Part shown: positions 16,927 through 24,914 of the stretch, piece by piece
Numbering within the stretch: position 1 is the first letter of the stretch
Layout of the letters: every line of letters begins with the position of its first letter
Assembly (NCBI RefSeq): GCF_001553405.1
Contig: NZ_KQ960940.1
Coordinates: forward strand, 2,608-66,607
From: Megasphaera hutchinsoni
Lineage (GTDB): Bacteria > Bacillota > Negativicutes > Veillonellales > Megasphaeraceae
Length of the DNA stretch: 64,000 nucleotides
Reading direction: 5' to 3'
Position numbers and translations under genes: made by a program
The notes under the pieces: generated by a model
What the model saw: only the letters and a program-made list of their open reading frames with translations
Told to the model about the DNA's origin: nothing
Database searches by the model: none

Positions 16927-17574
16927 ATGTCTTTAATTTCAGGGCTTATGTTAGGGGCTTCCATAGGGAAGGCAATTCATGGTATGTTTTTAAAAAATGG
17001 GTCCGCAGGACTACATGTGTCACCTTTATTAGGTAGAAAGGTAAAGCAAGGAACGGAAGCACCAAAACAGGGGCAAGCAGATACTGGTCATATGTTGGCG
17101 TTTTCTTGTGTAGCGGCTACGCCAGGAAGACGGCGGTATCGAGTTGCTTCGTTAGTGCAAAATCAGGAATTAGCCACGTTGTTGGAAGAACAGTTGTCTC
17201 AATTATCGCGAGTGGATAAAGTGCAAGTTAGTGCGTTGACTGGTAGTATTTTAATTTGTGCACATGAGGAAATCGTTTTAGATGAAATTGAACAATTTTT
17301 GCGTTTTCAATTATTCCCCCAAGTAAAACAAGAAGAAAATGATGTATCGTCGTCACATGGCGGACCGACGGTATATATGGAAAAGATTTATGAAACGTTA
17401 GATGTATTGAGTCATTTTATTTTACAAAAAACGGGACGGTTATTTGATTTGCGTTCTATTATCTCGTTGGTGCTCATTGTTAGGGGGATTCGTAAGATTT
17501 TGACATTTGATCAAAGACCGACAGGACCGCAGATGTTGTGGTGGGCTGCCGCCTTGTTGAGAGGACGGCGATAG
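16927..17574 (+). CDS. Second HMA-like protein of the P-ATPase operon
   Basis: 215 residues. The N-terminal 'LISGLMLGASIGKAIHGMFL' is a short hydrophobic or glycine-rich stretch. Residues about 55-125 repeat the HMA-like pattern of the preceding protein ('AATPGRRRYRVASL', 'VDKVQVSALTGSILICA'), again without CxxC. The C-terminal part (about 140-215) is helical with a hydrophobic stretch 'SIISLVLIVRGIRKIL'. GAAAGGAGAGGG precedes the ATG. The stop is two bases before the ATPase start, so expression is tightly coupled. It probably contacts the membrane and the ATPase; exact role unknown. Confidence 0.7.
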   Translation: MSLISGLMLGASIGKAIHGMFLKNGSAGLHVSPLLGRKVKQGTEAPKQGQADTGHMLAFSCVAATPGRRRYRVASLVQNQELATLLEEQLSQLSRVDKVQVSALTGSILICAHEEIVLDEIEQFLRFQLFPQVKQEENDVSSSHGGPTVYMEKIYETLDVLSHFILQKTGRLFDLRSIISLVLIVRGIRKILTFDQRPTGPQMLWWAAALLRGRR

Positions 17575-17576
17575 GC

Positions 17577-19664
17577 ATGTATGTTCGTACAGTAGTGACG
17601 TTACAAAAAAAATTGCCCCCTCGTGTACGACCATTATTGGGAGCAAAATTGCGTCATGTTTCGGGAATTGTGTCGGTTACAATTGAAGATAATAGGCTTA
17701 GTCTGTTTCATCGAGGTGAAATAGATTGGTTATATGTTCGCTCCCTTATTTCGCTTTTTGAAAAAGCATATGGGAAACAAAAGGAAGAGAAAAAAGAATG
17801 GGACGTAGCAGCTTATCGACGGGAAGCAATTTTATCGGTCGGCGGCTTTATTGTGATGAATATATTGCGTAAGACGAATCCAGAATTTTACGATAGTATG
17901 TTAATGGTTCGTCGCTTGTTTACGTTGTTTATTGCTCGTCGTATCATGAAAACTGGGGTTATGGGCATCATTAAAGATCATCAAGCAAATGCGGATACGT
18001 TGACTGCAACGGCTGTTGTGGCATCTGTCTTGGCTGGTAAGCCTGAATCTAGTCTGACCCTTCTTGCCTTGTCTAATGGTGCGGAAATGTTGACAGAATA
18101 TGCCGCAGAAAAAGCTCGGCGTCAGATTTCGGGCTTGTTAAAATTGGATCAGCGTGATGTATGGCTTATTGAAGATGGGCGTGAACGGAAAGTTCCTGTT
18201 GAATCATTGCAGGTGGGCGATCACATTGCGGTGCATTTAGGTGAAAAAATTTGTGTTGATGGGGTCGTCTTGGCTGGTAATGCTGCTGTTAATCAGGCAT
18301 CTATTACAGGGGAATCGAATCCGGCTATTAAACAGGGGGGATCGGTTGTCTATGCAGGTAGTATCATTGAGGCAGGGGATCTGGTTATTACTGTAGAAAA
18401 GGTAGGAGCCGATACATCATTAGCACAAATCATTCATTTGGTAGAAGAAGCACAAACTCGTCGGGCACCCGTACAAAATTTTGCTGATAAAATGGCAAAT
18501 ATGCTAGTGCCGATTTCTTTTATTGGTGCGGCTATTGTGTATGGTGCTACGAAAGATTGGCAGCGTGTGTTAAATTTGCTCTTTATTGATTTTTCGTGTG
18601 GTTTAAAATTATCTACAGCAACGGCGATTTCGGCGGCTATCGGCTTATCGGCTCGACAAGGGATTCTTGTCAAAGGTGGTAACTATATTGAAAATTTAGC
18701 GAATATTGATACGGTTGTTTTGGATAAAACGGGGACGATCACGATGGGCGTACCACAAATTTCACACATTGAAACGATTGATGGCGTTACGGAAAAAGAA
18801 ATGGTATTGCTTGCGGCATCGGCAGAAATGCATTCGGTTCATCCGTTAGCGGTGGCGGTGCAGAAATATGTCAAAGAACAAGGTTGGGAAACACCTCATC
18901 ATGACCTTTCGGAAACGGTTGTGGCACGGGGAATGCGTGCCATCGTGCCACCATTTGAAGATTTTATTGGTGGGACTGTATTAGTTGGTAGCCGGCGTTT
19001 CATGTCGGAAGAACAGGTGTTAGGCGTTCCTTTAGTTAGTGATACAACGTGGGGCAATAATATACTGTATATTGCTCGCGATGGCCAATATATAGGTAGT
19101 TTGACTATACAAGATCCAGTACGACCAGAAATGAAAAAAACATTAAATCAAATGCGTCGTATTGGTATTGATGAAGTGGTAATGCTGACGGGTGATTCCA
19201 AGGAAGTAGCAGCAGAAGTAGCAAGAAATATGGATATTGATTCCTATCATGCGGAAATTTTACCAGAAGATAAGGCAAATTATGTCTTAAAATTGCAAAA
19301 ACGCGGAAACGTTATGATGGTTGGCGATGGAATTAATGATGCACCAGCTTTGGCTTGGGCCGATATCGGCGTTAGCCTGGGAGGGAATAAGACAGATATA
19401 GCTGCTGAATCGGCAGCCATCACTATTCGTTCGGAAGATCCTAGTCGCTTGTATGAAGCTCTGCGGATTGGTAAACGGACGATGAAGGTAATCAATCAGA
19501 ATTTTACTGCTACCATTGTAGTTAATTCGGCAGCGATGTTGCTGGGAGCATTAGGCCGTATTAGTCCATTATGGGCAGCGGTTATTCATAATACGGCAAC
19601 GTTAGCGGTAGTGCTTAATAGTGCAAGTATTTTAAGGTCGACACGGAAACGTATACGCCGGTAA
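17577..19664 (+). CDS. P1B-like P-type metal ATPase with S-C-G membrane motif
   Basis: 695 residues. Standard motifs are present: TGES (244-247), phosphorylation DKTGT (383-387), HP near 425 in 'HSVHPLAVAV' and GDGIND (583-588), so ATP-driven transport is expected. The membrane metal motif before DKTGT, usually CPC/SPC, reads 'DFSCGLKLSTA' (Ser340-Cys341-Gly342), lacking the proline. I recall related SCAL-type motifs in other Firmicute ATPases. The N-terminal 70 residues look like another CxxC-free HMA module. ATG 17577 is chosen since it follows the upstream gene by two bases. Substrate unknown; transition-metal efflux is most plausible. Confidence 0.88.
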   Translation: MYVRTVVTLQKKLPPRVRPLLGAKLRHVSGIVSVTIEDNRLSLFHRGEIDWLYVRSLISLFEKAYGKQKEEKKEWDVAAYRREAILSVGGFIVMNILRKTNPEFYDSMLMVRRLFTLFIARRIMKTGVMGIIKDHQANADTLTATAVVASVLAGKPESSLTLLALSNGAEMLTEYAAEKARRQISGLLKLDQRDVWLIEDGRERKVPVESLQVGDHIAVHLGEKICVDGVVLAGNAAVNQASITGESNPAIKQGGSVVYAGSIIEAGDLVITVEKVGADTSLAQIIHLVEEAQTRRAPVQNFADKMANMLVPISFIGAAIVYGATKDWQRVLNLLFIDFSCGLKLSTATAISAAIGLSARQGILVKGGNYIENLANIDTVVLDKTGTITMGVPQISHIETIDGVTEKEMVLLAASAEMHSVHPLAVAVQKYVKEQGWETPHHDLSETVVARGMRAIVPPFEDFIGGTVLVGSRRFMSEEQVLGVPLVSDTTWGNNILYIARDGQYIGSLTIQDPVRPEMKKTLNQMRRIGIDEVVMLTGDSKEVAAEVARNMDIDSYHAEILPEDKANYVLKLQKRGNVMMVGDGINDAPALAWADIGVSLGGNKTDIAAESAAITIRSEDPSRLYEALRIGKRTMKVINQNFTATIVVNSAAMLLGALGRISPLWAAVIHNTATLAVVLNSASILRSTRKRIRR

Positions 19665-19671
19665 GGACAAT

Positions 19672-19719
19672 AAAATCGTACCACCCGTAGGATAATCCTT
19701 TGGTGGTACGATTTTTTTT
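19672..19719 (+). terminator. Terminator of the P-ATPase operon
   Basis: A 14-bp stem AAAATCGTACCACC/GGTGGTACGATTTT with a 16-base loop and T run, eight bases after the stop codon. Confidence 0.9.
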
Positions 19720-19807
19720 GTTATCCGTATTAGTGGTAATGGATAAGAGGATCGTAAAGATTTTTGAAAAAATGATTTATATTTAGAAAATAACAACAGA
19801 AAAGTAA

Positions 19808-19836
19808 TTGATGAAATATATTTTTGGGAGTAATAT
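19808..19836 (+). promoter_or_regulatory. Candidate promoter upstream of a small peptide gene
   Basis: TTGATG (19808-19813), 17 bases, TAATAT (19831-19836), about 50 bases before a well-placed ribosome site. It is weak compared with the other promoters here. Confidence 0.35.
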
Positions 19837-19888
19837 ACAATATAATAATAAAACATTGTTTATGAAAATCTGTGAAGGAGAAGTTAAA

Positions 19889-19993
19889 ATGGTGTCGTGC
19901 ATGTACAGAGAATTGATCGAATGCAGCGTGTCAAAAGGAATGTTGAGAGGGCAGTTAAAGGAAAAATCCGGGTATTTTTCGAGGCGGAAGTAA
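19889..19993 (+). CDS. Possible 34-residue peptide, perhaps a leader peptide
   Basis: A short frame (MVSCMYRELIE...) preceded by GAAGGAG at a normal distance. It is followed after about 60 bases by a terminator hairpin, an arrangement like a leader peptide and attenuator. There is no recognisable family, and the downstream gene is decayed, so this may be a relic. Confidence 0.3.
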   Translation: MVSCMYRELIECSVSKGMLRGQLKEKSGYFSRRK

Positions 19994-20053
19994 TATGTTG
20001 ACATTCTATTCATAATAGGAGGCAAGTCTTAAGCCAAGGTGTATCTCAGATGT

Positions 20054-20092
20054 ATCCGTCCCTGACAAATAATTGTCTGGACGGATTTTTTT
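20054..20092 (+). terminator. Terminator or attenuator hairpin
   Basis: The stem ATCCGTCC/GGACGGAT continues into GACAA/TTGTC around an ATAA loop and is followed by seven T. About 50 bases of potentially structured RNA precede it (GTATC repeats near 20041-20056). It could end the small peptide transcript or form an attenuator for what followed. Confidence 0.7.
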
Positions 20093-20101
20093 GGAAAGCA
20101 T

Positions 20102-20700
20102 ATGTTATCGTTTAAGAAAATAGATACATATAAAGATGGGTATACGGTTGTGTTAGTGAGTACATGTATGCTTGTCGATGGATGTATACTAATTGAAATG
20201 TTGTGTCGATTACGTCAAGATAGTGTTAGTGGTTATATTTTAGAAAGTAGGGCGATCACAATTGTTGAGATCGATATACCTTTTTAGGTTTTACGTTGTT
20301 ACTAGAAATTTCTGGGAACAATGGTACGATTACCGATAAATAGGGGAAGGAAACCACTGTACATGACAAACGCTAGGTTGTATTATAGCAGGTGTTGCAG
20401 CAGTATAAGAACTTAATTATACTGTTATTAACGTATTTTGAAGGTAGATTAGTAAGGTGTTTTTTGCTATGCTGAAATGGTATTGATGCATTGTCCGCGA
20501 TGGGGCTGCATCTCTTTCCATTTATGGTACGTGACTTTTAAGTGGTTATTAGTTGAGAAGCACGGTAATAGGCACTTAAATAAGAAGGTAAGTTGTTTGT
20601 AGCTGTATTAGTTTGTATGGGGGAGAGTAATGCGATGGGCATGTTTTATCACGTTATTCTTGAATGGTAAGTGTAGTTAATAGGCTGTGCAGTGACGGGT
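20102..20700 (+). pseudogene. Decayed gene, possibly MgtC/SapB family
   Basis: No intact gene covers this stretch, but fragments in changing frames read like a membrane protein of the MgtC family: 'DGYTVVLVSTCML' (near 20137), 'SRAITIVEIDIPF' (near 20247), 'FLGTMVRL...PLYMTNARL' (20309 on) and 'IIAGVAAV*ELNYTVINVF' (near 20384). These recall 'GLRTHALVSLG', 'RIAAQVVSGIGFLGAGTI', 'GLTTAA' and 'AIGIAAG'. The matches are partial and the frame changes several times, so the assignment is tentative. The stretch 20700-20940 has no frame or structure I can name and is probably more decayed DNA. Confidence 0.35.
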
Positions 20701-20980
20701 AAAGGCATGGATACAAAAATGCAAGCGGTGACAACACACGTAGAGAAGCATATGACCTCAACACAATAGGGTATGTGTCAATGTGTTTTTATAACTGCAA
20801 AAGAGGGAAGGAAATACCGACGGTCTGTGATAGGCATATTGGTTTAGTACATCATTTTGTATTGTTTCAAGGAAAAAACAATGGAGGAGGATATTTTTTT
20901 TCGGTTACGATGTATTATCGTTAGAATGGGAATATGGTATAATGAAGAAAAATATAAGAATAAAAGAAAGAAGGGATGAT

Positions 20981-21397
20981 ATGAAAATAGAAGAAGGTTC
21001 AGTCATTATGGTGCATGAAAATGGATTGGCTGAAGTTAAAGTAGGGCGTCATTCCGATTGTATAGCGTGTGGAGCCTGTCCAGGATCGGATAACATCGTG
21101 GTTATGGTTGTTGATCCTATTGGTGTAAAAGTGGGACAACAAGTGAAATTTGAAATGCGTGAAATGAATGTTATCATGGGGGCATTTGTTTGCTTTATTT
21201 TGCCTTTACTGTTAATTGGGTTAGGGGCAATTGGCGGCTATTATTATGGACTTTCAACGGGTGTTGAAGAAGTACATTTTGCGGTTTTTGGTGGCATAGT
21301 TGGGCTTGTTATTGGTGTTGTGCTTATGAAATGGTTTGATCGAACCTTTCGGACGGACGATACAATTAAACCCAAAATTATTGAGATTTGTGAGTAA
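20981..21397 (+). CDS. RseC/SoxR-reducing system family membrane protein
   Basis: 138 residues. The N-terminal domain has the family's cysteine cluster 'CIACGACPG' (about residues 24-32) after a small beta module. Two membrane spans follow (about 67-90 and 98-118, 'GAFVCFILPLLLIGLGAIGG', 'FGGIVGLVIGVVLMKW'). RseC proteins act with Rnf-type electron-transport complexes or in redox/envelope signalling; no rnf genes are visible nearby. ATG 20981 is used because AAGGGATG lies directly upstream; an earlier in-frame ATG at 20942 adds a basic leader without a ribosome site. A terminator follows at once, so this is a single-gene unit. Confidence 0.85.
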   Translation: MKIEEGSVIMVHENGLAEVKVGRHSDCIACGACPGSDNIVVMVVDPIGVKVGQQVKFEMREMNVIMGAFVCFILPLLLIGLGAIGGYYYGLSTGVEEVHFAVFGGIVGLVIGVVLMKWFDRTFRTDDTIKPKIIEICE

Positions 21398-21431
21398 AAA
21401 AAACAGGTTCTAAAAAGAACCTGTTTTTTTA
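21396..21431 (+). terminator. Terminator of the RseC-like gene
   Basis: A perfect 14-bp stem AAAAAAACAGGTTC/GAACCTGTTTTTTT with a six-base loop, overlapping the end of the stop codon. Confidence 0.9.
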
Positions 21432-21518
21432 TTAAAATATCAAGAAAAAGAAATAAAATATTTTATAATATAATAGAAGTGTGGTATGATTATAAAAAGT
21501 GTAATGGAGGCGATAAAT

Positions 21519-22706
21519 ATGGCATCACCAGATATGATGGCGTTAGGATCACAAGCATCGGTTATTCGCGATTTATTTGCTTATGGGCAGGAACAAGCTG
21601 CCAAGATAGGAAAGGAACATGTATTTGATTTTAGTATTGGAAACCCGACTGTACCTGCTCCAGCGTGTGTGGCAAAAGCTATTCATCAAGTATTTATGAC
21701 ATATTCGTCAACGGATATCCATGGTTACACGGCAGCGGCTGGTGATAAGAAGGTGCGCGATGGGTTGGCTGCGTACATGAATGAGCAATATGGCGCTAAT
21801 GTAACGGGTGATTGTTTTTACCTTACCTGTGGGGCAGCAGCGTCTTTGACGATTACCTTGAAGGCGATTGTGGAAAAATCATCAGATGAAATTATTGTTA
21901 TTGCTCCATTTTTCCCTGAGTATACCGTGTTCATCAAAAATGCAGGTGCAAAGGTGTGTGTCGTGCCACCCGACACGGAACATTTCCAAATTCCGCTGGC
22001 TGAGTTTGCCAACGCAATTAATGAGCACACACGGGCGGTTATCTTAAATTCGCCGAACAATCCTTCAGGCGTCGTATATACACCAGAAACATATCAGCAA
22101 GTAGCGACTATTTTAGCGGAAAAATCAAAGGAATATGGACATCCGATTTATATTATTGCGGATGAACCATATCGTGAAATTATTTATGACGGTAAGCCGA
22201 TTGTGTATGTCCCTTCGCATTATCAGGATACGATTATCTGTTATTCTTATAGCAAATCGTTGTCCTTACCGGGAGAACGTATTGGGTATATTTTAGTACC
22301 ACCACAAGTAACCTCAGCAGCAGATGTATATACGGCGATTTGTGGTGCTGGTCGTTCTATGGGTTTTGTATGTGCCCCCCATCTTTTTCAACATGTTATC
22401 TTACAATGCTTGGGCGAGGTGTCAGATATCAGCATTTATGATAGAAACCGTAAATTATTGTATACTGAGTTGACGAAGATGGGCTATGAATGTGTGTATC
22501 CTGATGGTGCATTTTATCTCTTTGTTAAATCACCAGAAACGGATGCCAAGGCCTTTTCGGATAAGGCAAAAGCCTTAAATTTGCTTATTGTGCCAGCTGA
22601 TTCATTTGGCTGTCCTGGCTATGTGCGGATTTCGTATTGCGTAGAGGAAGATATGATTCATCGTGCTTTACCCGTATTTGAACAAGTAATGCAACAATAT
22701 AAGTAA
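21519..22706 (+). CDS. Pyridoxal-phosphate aminotransferase, class I/II
   Basis: 395 residues, fold type I. Visible motifs: 'FDFSIGNPTVPAP' at the N-terminus, 'NSPNNPSGVVYT' (about 170-182), 'IIADEPYREI' (about 206-215) and the PLP lysine in 'CYSYSKSLSLPGERIGYI' (about 245, with the Arg binding phosphate). It resembles AspC-like enzymes, with aspartate or a similar amino acid as likely donor. ATG 21519 is preferred: GGAGG lies about 10 bases upstream, while the longer frame at 21486 adds 11 residues without a site. It stands alone between terminators. Confidence 0.9.
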   Translation: MASPDMMALGSQASVIRDLFAYGQEQAAKIGKEHVFDFSIGNPTVPAPACVAKAIHQVFMTYSSTDIHGYTAAAGDKKVRDGLAAYMNEQYGANVTGDCFYLTCGAAASLTITLKAIVEKSSDEIIVIAPFFPEYTVFIKNAGAKVCVVPPDTEHFQIPLAEFANAINEHTRAVILNSPNNPSGVVYTPETYQQVATILAEKSKEYGHPIYIIADEPYREIIYDGKPIVYVPSHYQDTIICYSYSKSLSLPGERIGYILVPPQVTSAADVYTAICGAGRSMGFVCAPHLFQHVILQCLGEVSDISIYDRNRKLLYTELTKMGYECVYPDGAFYLFVKSPETDAKAFSDKAKALNLLIVPADSFGCPGYVRISYCVEEDMIHRALPVFEQVMQQYK

Positions 22707-22709
22707 GAA

Positions 22710-22756
22710 AAAAGCAAGCTGTAACCCGAAATGTAGGGACCAGTTTGCTTTTTTAG
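22710..22756 (+). terminator. Terminator of the aminotransferase gene
   Basis: An imperfect stem AAAAAAGCAARCTG/CAGTTTGCTTTTTT followed by T residues. Confidence 0.75.
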
Positions 22757-22786
22757 TAAAAAAATAAAAAAATAAGAAAAAAGTAC

Positions 22787-22815
22787 TTGCCAAAGAATGA
22801 AAGTCATAGTATAAT
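22787..22815 (+). promoter_or_regulatory. Promoter of the tRNA cluster
   Basis: TTGCCA (22787-22792), a 17-base spacer and TATAAT (22810-22815), 30 bases ahead of tRNA-Asn. Confidence 0.7.
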
Positions 22816-22845
22816 TCTTATTGTTCGATAGCGAACAATACATAT

Positions 22846-22921
22846 TCCTCAATAGCTCAGTTGGTAGAGCAATCGGCTGTTAACCGATTTGTCGTAGGTT
22901 CGAGTCCTACTTGAGGAGCCA
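22846..22921 (+). tRNA. tRNA-Asn (anticodon GTT)
   Basis: Complete 76-base cloverleaf with encoded CCA. Acceptor TCCTCAA/TTGAGGA, anticodon GTT at 22879-22881, T-loop GTTCGAGTCC. First of three tRNAs read in one run. Confidence 0.98.
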
Positions 22922-22922
22922 T

Positions 22923-22998
22923 GGCCCCTTGGTCAAGTGGTCTAAGACACCGCCCTTTCACGGCGGGAACATGGGTTCAAATCCCGTAGGGGTCACCA
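22923..22998 (+). tRNA. tRNA-Glu (anticodon TTC)
   Basis: Complete cloverleaf with encoded CCA. Acceptor GGCCCCT/AGGGGTC, anticodon TTC at 22957-22959, one base after tRNA-Asn. Confidence 0.98.
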
Positions 22999-23003
22999 CA
23001 TAT

Positions 23004-23079
<76 letters not shown>

Positions 23080-23089
23080 TATGAATAGG

Positions 23090-23135
23090 AGAACTTTCAA
23101 TTTGTACATGTGTACAAAATTGAAAGTTCTTTTTC
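23090..23135 (+). terminator. Terminator of the Asn-Glu-Val tRNA operon
   Basis: A long stem AGAACTTTCAA/TTGAAAGTTCT with an inner GTACA/TGTAC stem and a T run. Confidence 0.9.
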
Positions 23136-23220
23136 ATAATAATAAAATAAGGTTGCCTTTGTTTCTATGTGAACGGAGCGAGCAAGTGGTGATATTTATG
23201 TTGAGGATAATGGAGGTAGT

Positions 23221-23916
23221 GTGTTGCAATCGTTAGAATCTATATTAGTATTTGATATCACGATGGTTATACAAGTTATTTTAATTGATTTAGCCTTAGG
23301 TGCCGATAACTCAGTTGTTATTGGCTTAGCTGCTAAAAATTTAAGACCGGAGTTGCAGCGGAAAGCTATATGGTATGGTACGGCTGGTGCTATTTTATTG
23401 CGTTTCTTAATGGCGTTTGCCGTTTCATGGGTACTGCAAATTCCCTATGCCAAGACGATTGGAGGCTTGATATTGGTGTATATTGGTATTTCCCTAATTG
23501 GTGCTAAAGAAGCAGAGGGAGATATGAAGGTAGACGCAAAAAATACCTTGCTGGGTGCAATCAAAACTATCATGATGGCTGATATGTTAATGAGTATGGA
23601 TAATGTTCTAGGTATCGTTGGCGTTACGAATAATCACTGGGGATTGTTGATTTTGGGCATGTTGATTTCTGTTCCGATCATCGTCTTTGGTAGTACTGTT
23701 GTAGTGAAGGTGATGCATAAGTTGCCAGTCTTGATTTATATAGGGGGTGCTATTTTAGCTTGGGCTGCGGCGTCTATGGTGATTACGGATCAGTATTTAG
23801 CTACTCATATAGGCGATATTCGTGCATATAGTGGAATCGTAAAAGCCGTTTTTTTAGTACTTACTGTTGGTGGCGGTTTCCTATGGAAATACAGCCATAG
23901 TAAGGGGGCGGAATGA
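23221..23916 (+). CDS. TerC-family integral membrane protein
   Basis: 231 residues with about seven membrane spans. The TerC signature acidic residues are present in '[18 protein letters not shown]' (about 22-39) and '[17 protein letters not shown]' (about 119-135). It belongs to the YjbE/YkoY-like branch, which in Firmicutes takes part in manganese handling during protein secretion. The start is GTG at 23221 or TTG at 23224; GGAGG at 23212-23216 fits the second slightly better. No yybP-ykoY riboswitch is recognisable in the 85 bases upstream. Confidence 0.92.
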   Translation: MLQSLESILVFDITMVIQVILIDLALGADNSVVIGLAAKNLRPELQRKAIWYGTAGAILLRFLMAFAVSWVLQIPYAKTIGGLILVYIGISLIGAKEAEGDMKVDAKNTLLGAIKTIMMADMLMSMDNVLGIVGVTNNHWGLLILGMLISVPIIVFGSTVVVKVMHKLPVLIYIGGAILAWAAASMVITDQYLATHIGDIRAYSGIVKAVFLVLTVGGGFLWKYSHSKGAE

Positions 23917-23925
23917 AAAAATAGC

Positions 23926-23953
23926 TTGACTTTTTTATGATGTGTGGTATCAT
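23926..23953 (+). promoter_or_regulatory. Promoter of tRNA-Pro/tRNA-Ser
   Basis: TTGACT (23926-23931), 16 bases, TATCAT (23948-23953), just behind the TerC stop and 17 bases before tRNA-Pro. Confidence 0.6.
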
Positions 23954-23969
23954 ATACAAGTCAGGATAA

Positions 23970-24046
23970 CGGGGCGTGGCGCAGTTTGGTAGCGCGCTTG
24001 GTTCGGGACTAAGAGGTCGCAGGTTCAAATCCTGTCGCCCCGACCA
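23970..24046 (+). tRNA. tRNA-Pro (anticodon CGG)
   Basis: 77-base cloverleaf with encoded CCA. Acceptor CGGGGCG/CGCCCCG, anticodon loop TTCGGGA giving CGG. Confidence 0.96.
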
Positions 24047-24073
24047 TATAGCAAAAGCGGTTCCAATATACTT

Positions 24074-24165
<92 letters not shown>

Positions 24166-24171
24166 GCATAC

Positions 24172-24204
24172 AAAGAATCTACTATGGTAGGTTCTTTTTT
24201 TTTT
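24172..24204 (+). terminator. Terminator of the Pro-Ser tRNA unit
   Basis: The stem AAGAATCTAC/GTAGGTTCTT (one T-G wobble) followed by ten T. Confidence 0.85.
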
Positions 24205-24315
24205 GTGTATTTGCGTAGAAATGGAAAAAGACAGTTGCTATATAAGCATAGGTGGCGTATAATCGATTTTATTGATGCATAATAAATAGGTATAAGGGAT
24301 AAAAGTTATATTATA

Positions 24316-24349
24316 ATATTGTAATTCTTTTTAATAACGGTTACAATAT
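24316..24349 (+). promoter_or_regulatory. Inverted repeat, candidate operator of the Fur-family gene
   Basis: ATATTGTAA (24316-24324) and TTACAATAT (24341-24349) form a perfect 9-base inverted repeat about 80 bases before the Fur-family start. A further ATTAC..GTAAT pair lies nearer the gene. Fur-type regulators often bind such AT-rich repeats in their own promoters, so autoregulation is plausible. Confidence 0.45.
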
Positions 24350-24426
24350 AATAAATGATGTTCATTAAGATGCAAGTTGTTTACTATTTATTACAATATG
24401 CATCGTAATAGCAAAGGAGGTTTTTT

Positions 24427-24837
24427 ATGAATATTGCCGAAAAGCTGAGAACGAATGGATATAAGGTTACACCACAGCGATTGGCTGTATATGATGCGAT
24501 CAATAATAACATGTCTCATCCTAATGCGGAGTCTATTTATAAAAAGTTACAACCTAATTATCCCTCTATGAGTTTAGCGACCGTATATAAAACGATGGAA
24601 ATTTTTGCTAAGATTGGTGTAGTTAGGGTATTGCAATGTGGAGAGGATTCACATCGATATGACTATAAAATAGATTCGCATGCACATATTCGTTGTGTGA
24701 AGTGTAATCGTATTTATGATGTCAATATTGATCAGGCACCATTAATCGAATTAGCGGCTAGTCAAACGGGCTTTACCATAGATGATGTAAGCCTATCATT
24801 TATTGGGACATGTAAAGATTGTCAAGAAAAAGAATAA
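24427..24837 (+). CDS. Fur-family metal-dependent transcriptional regulator, PerR-like
   Basis: 136 residues. The N-terminal winged helix has 'LRTNGYKVTPQRLAVYDAI' and recognition region 'MSLATVYKTMEIF'. The metal segment 'HAHIRCVKCNRIYD' follows (about 90-103), with the structural zinc Cys4 site made by CVKC and the C-terminal CKDC (about 130-133). The length and Cys4 site fit PerR/Fur of Firmicutes; which metal or peroxide it senses cannot be decided by eye. AAAGGAGG precedes the ATG. It could control the feo genes and the P-ATPase operon in this window (inference). Confidence 0.92.
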   Translation: MNIAEKLRTNGYKVTPQRLAVYDAINNNMSHPNAESIYKKLQPNYPSMSLATVYKTMEIFAKIGVVRVLQCGEDSHRYDYKIDSHAHIRCVKCNRIYDVNIDQAPLIELAASQTGFTIDDVSLSFIGTCKDCQEKE

Positions 24838-24848
24838 TATAGTAATAT

Positions 24849-24885
24849 AAAGGGTACAGGACGAATGGTCTGTACTCTTTTTTTT
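24849..24885 (+). terminator. Terminator of the Fur-family gene
   Basis: The stem AGGGTACAG/CTGTACTCT with a short loop and eight T. Confidence 0.8.
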
Positions 24886-24914
24886 GGGGCAGTCATATGA
24901 GTAAGGAGTAGATG

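Noticed and set aside
20011-20100. Mg (M-box) or Mn (yybP-ykoY) riboswitch before the possible MgtC remnant
   Set aside because: None of the conserved core sequences of these riboswitches could be found; only a terminator and short repeats are visible.
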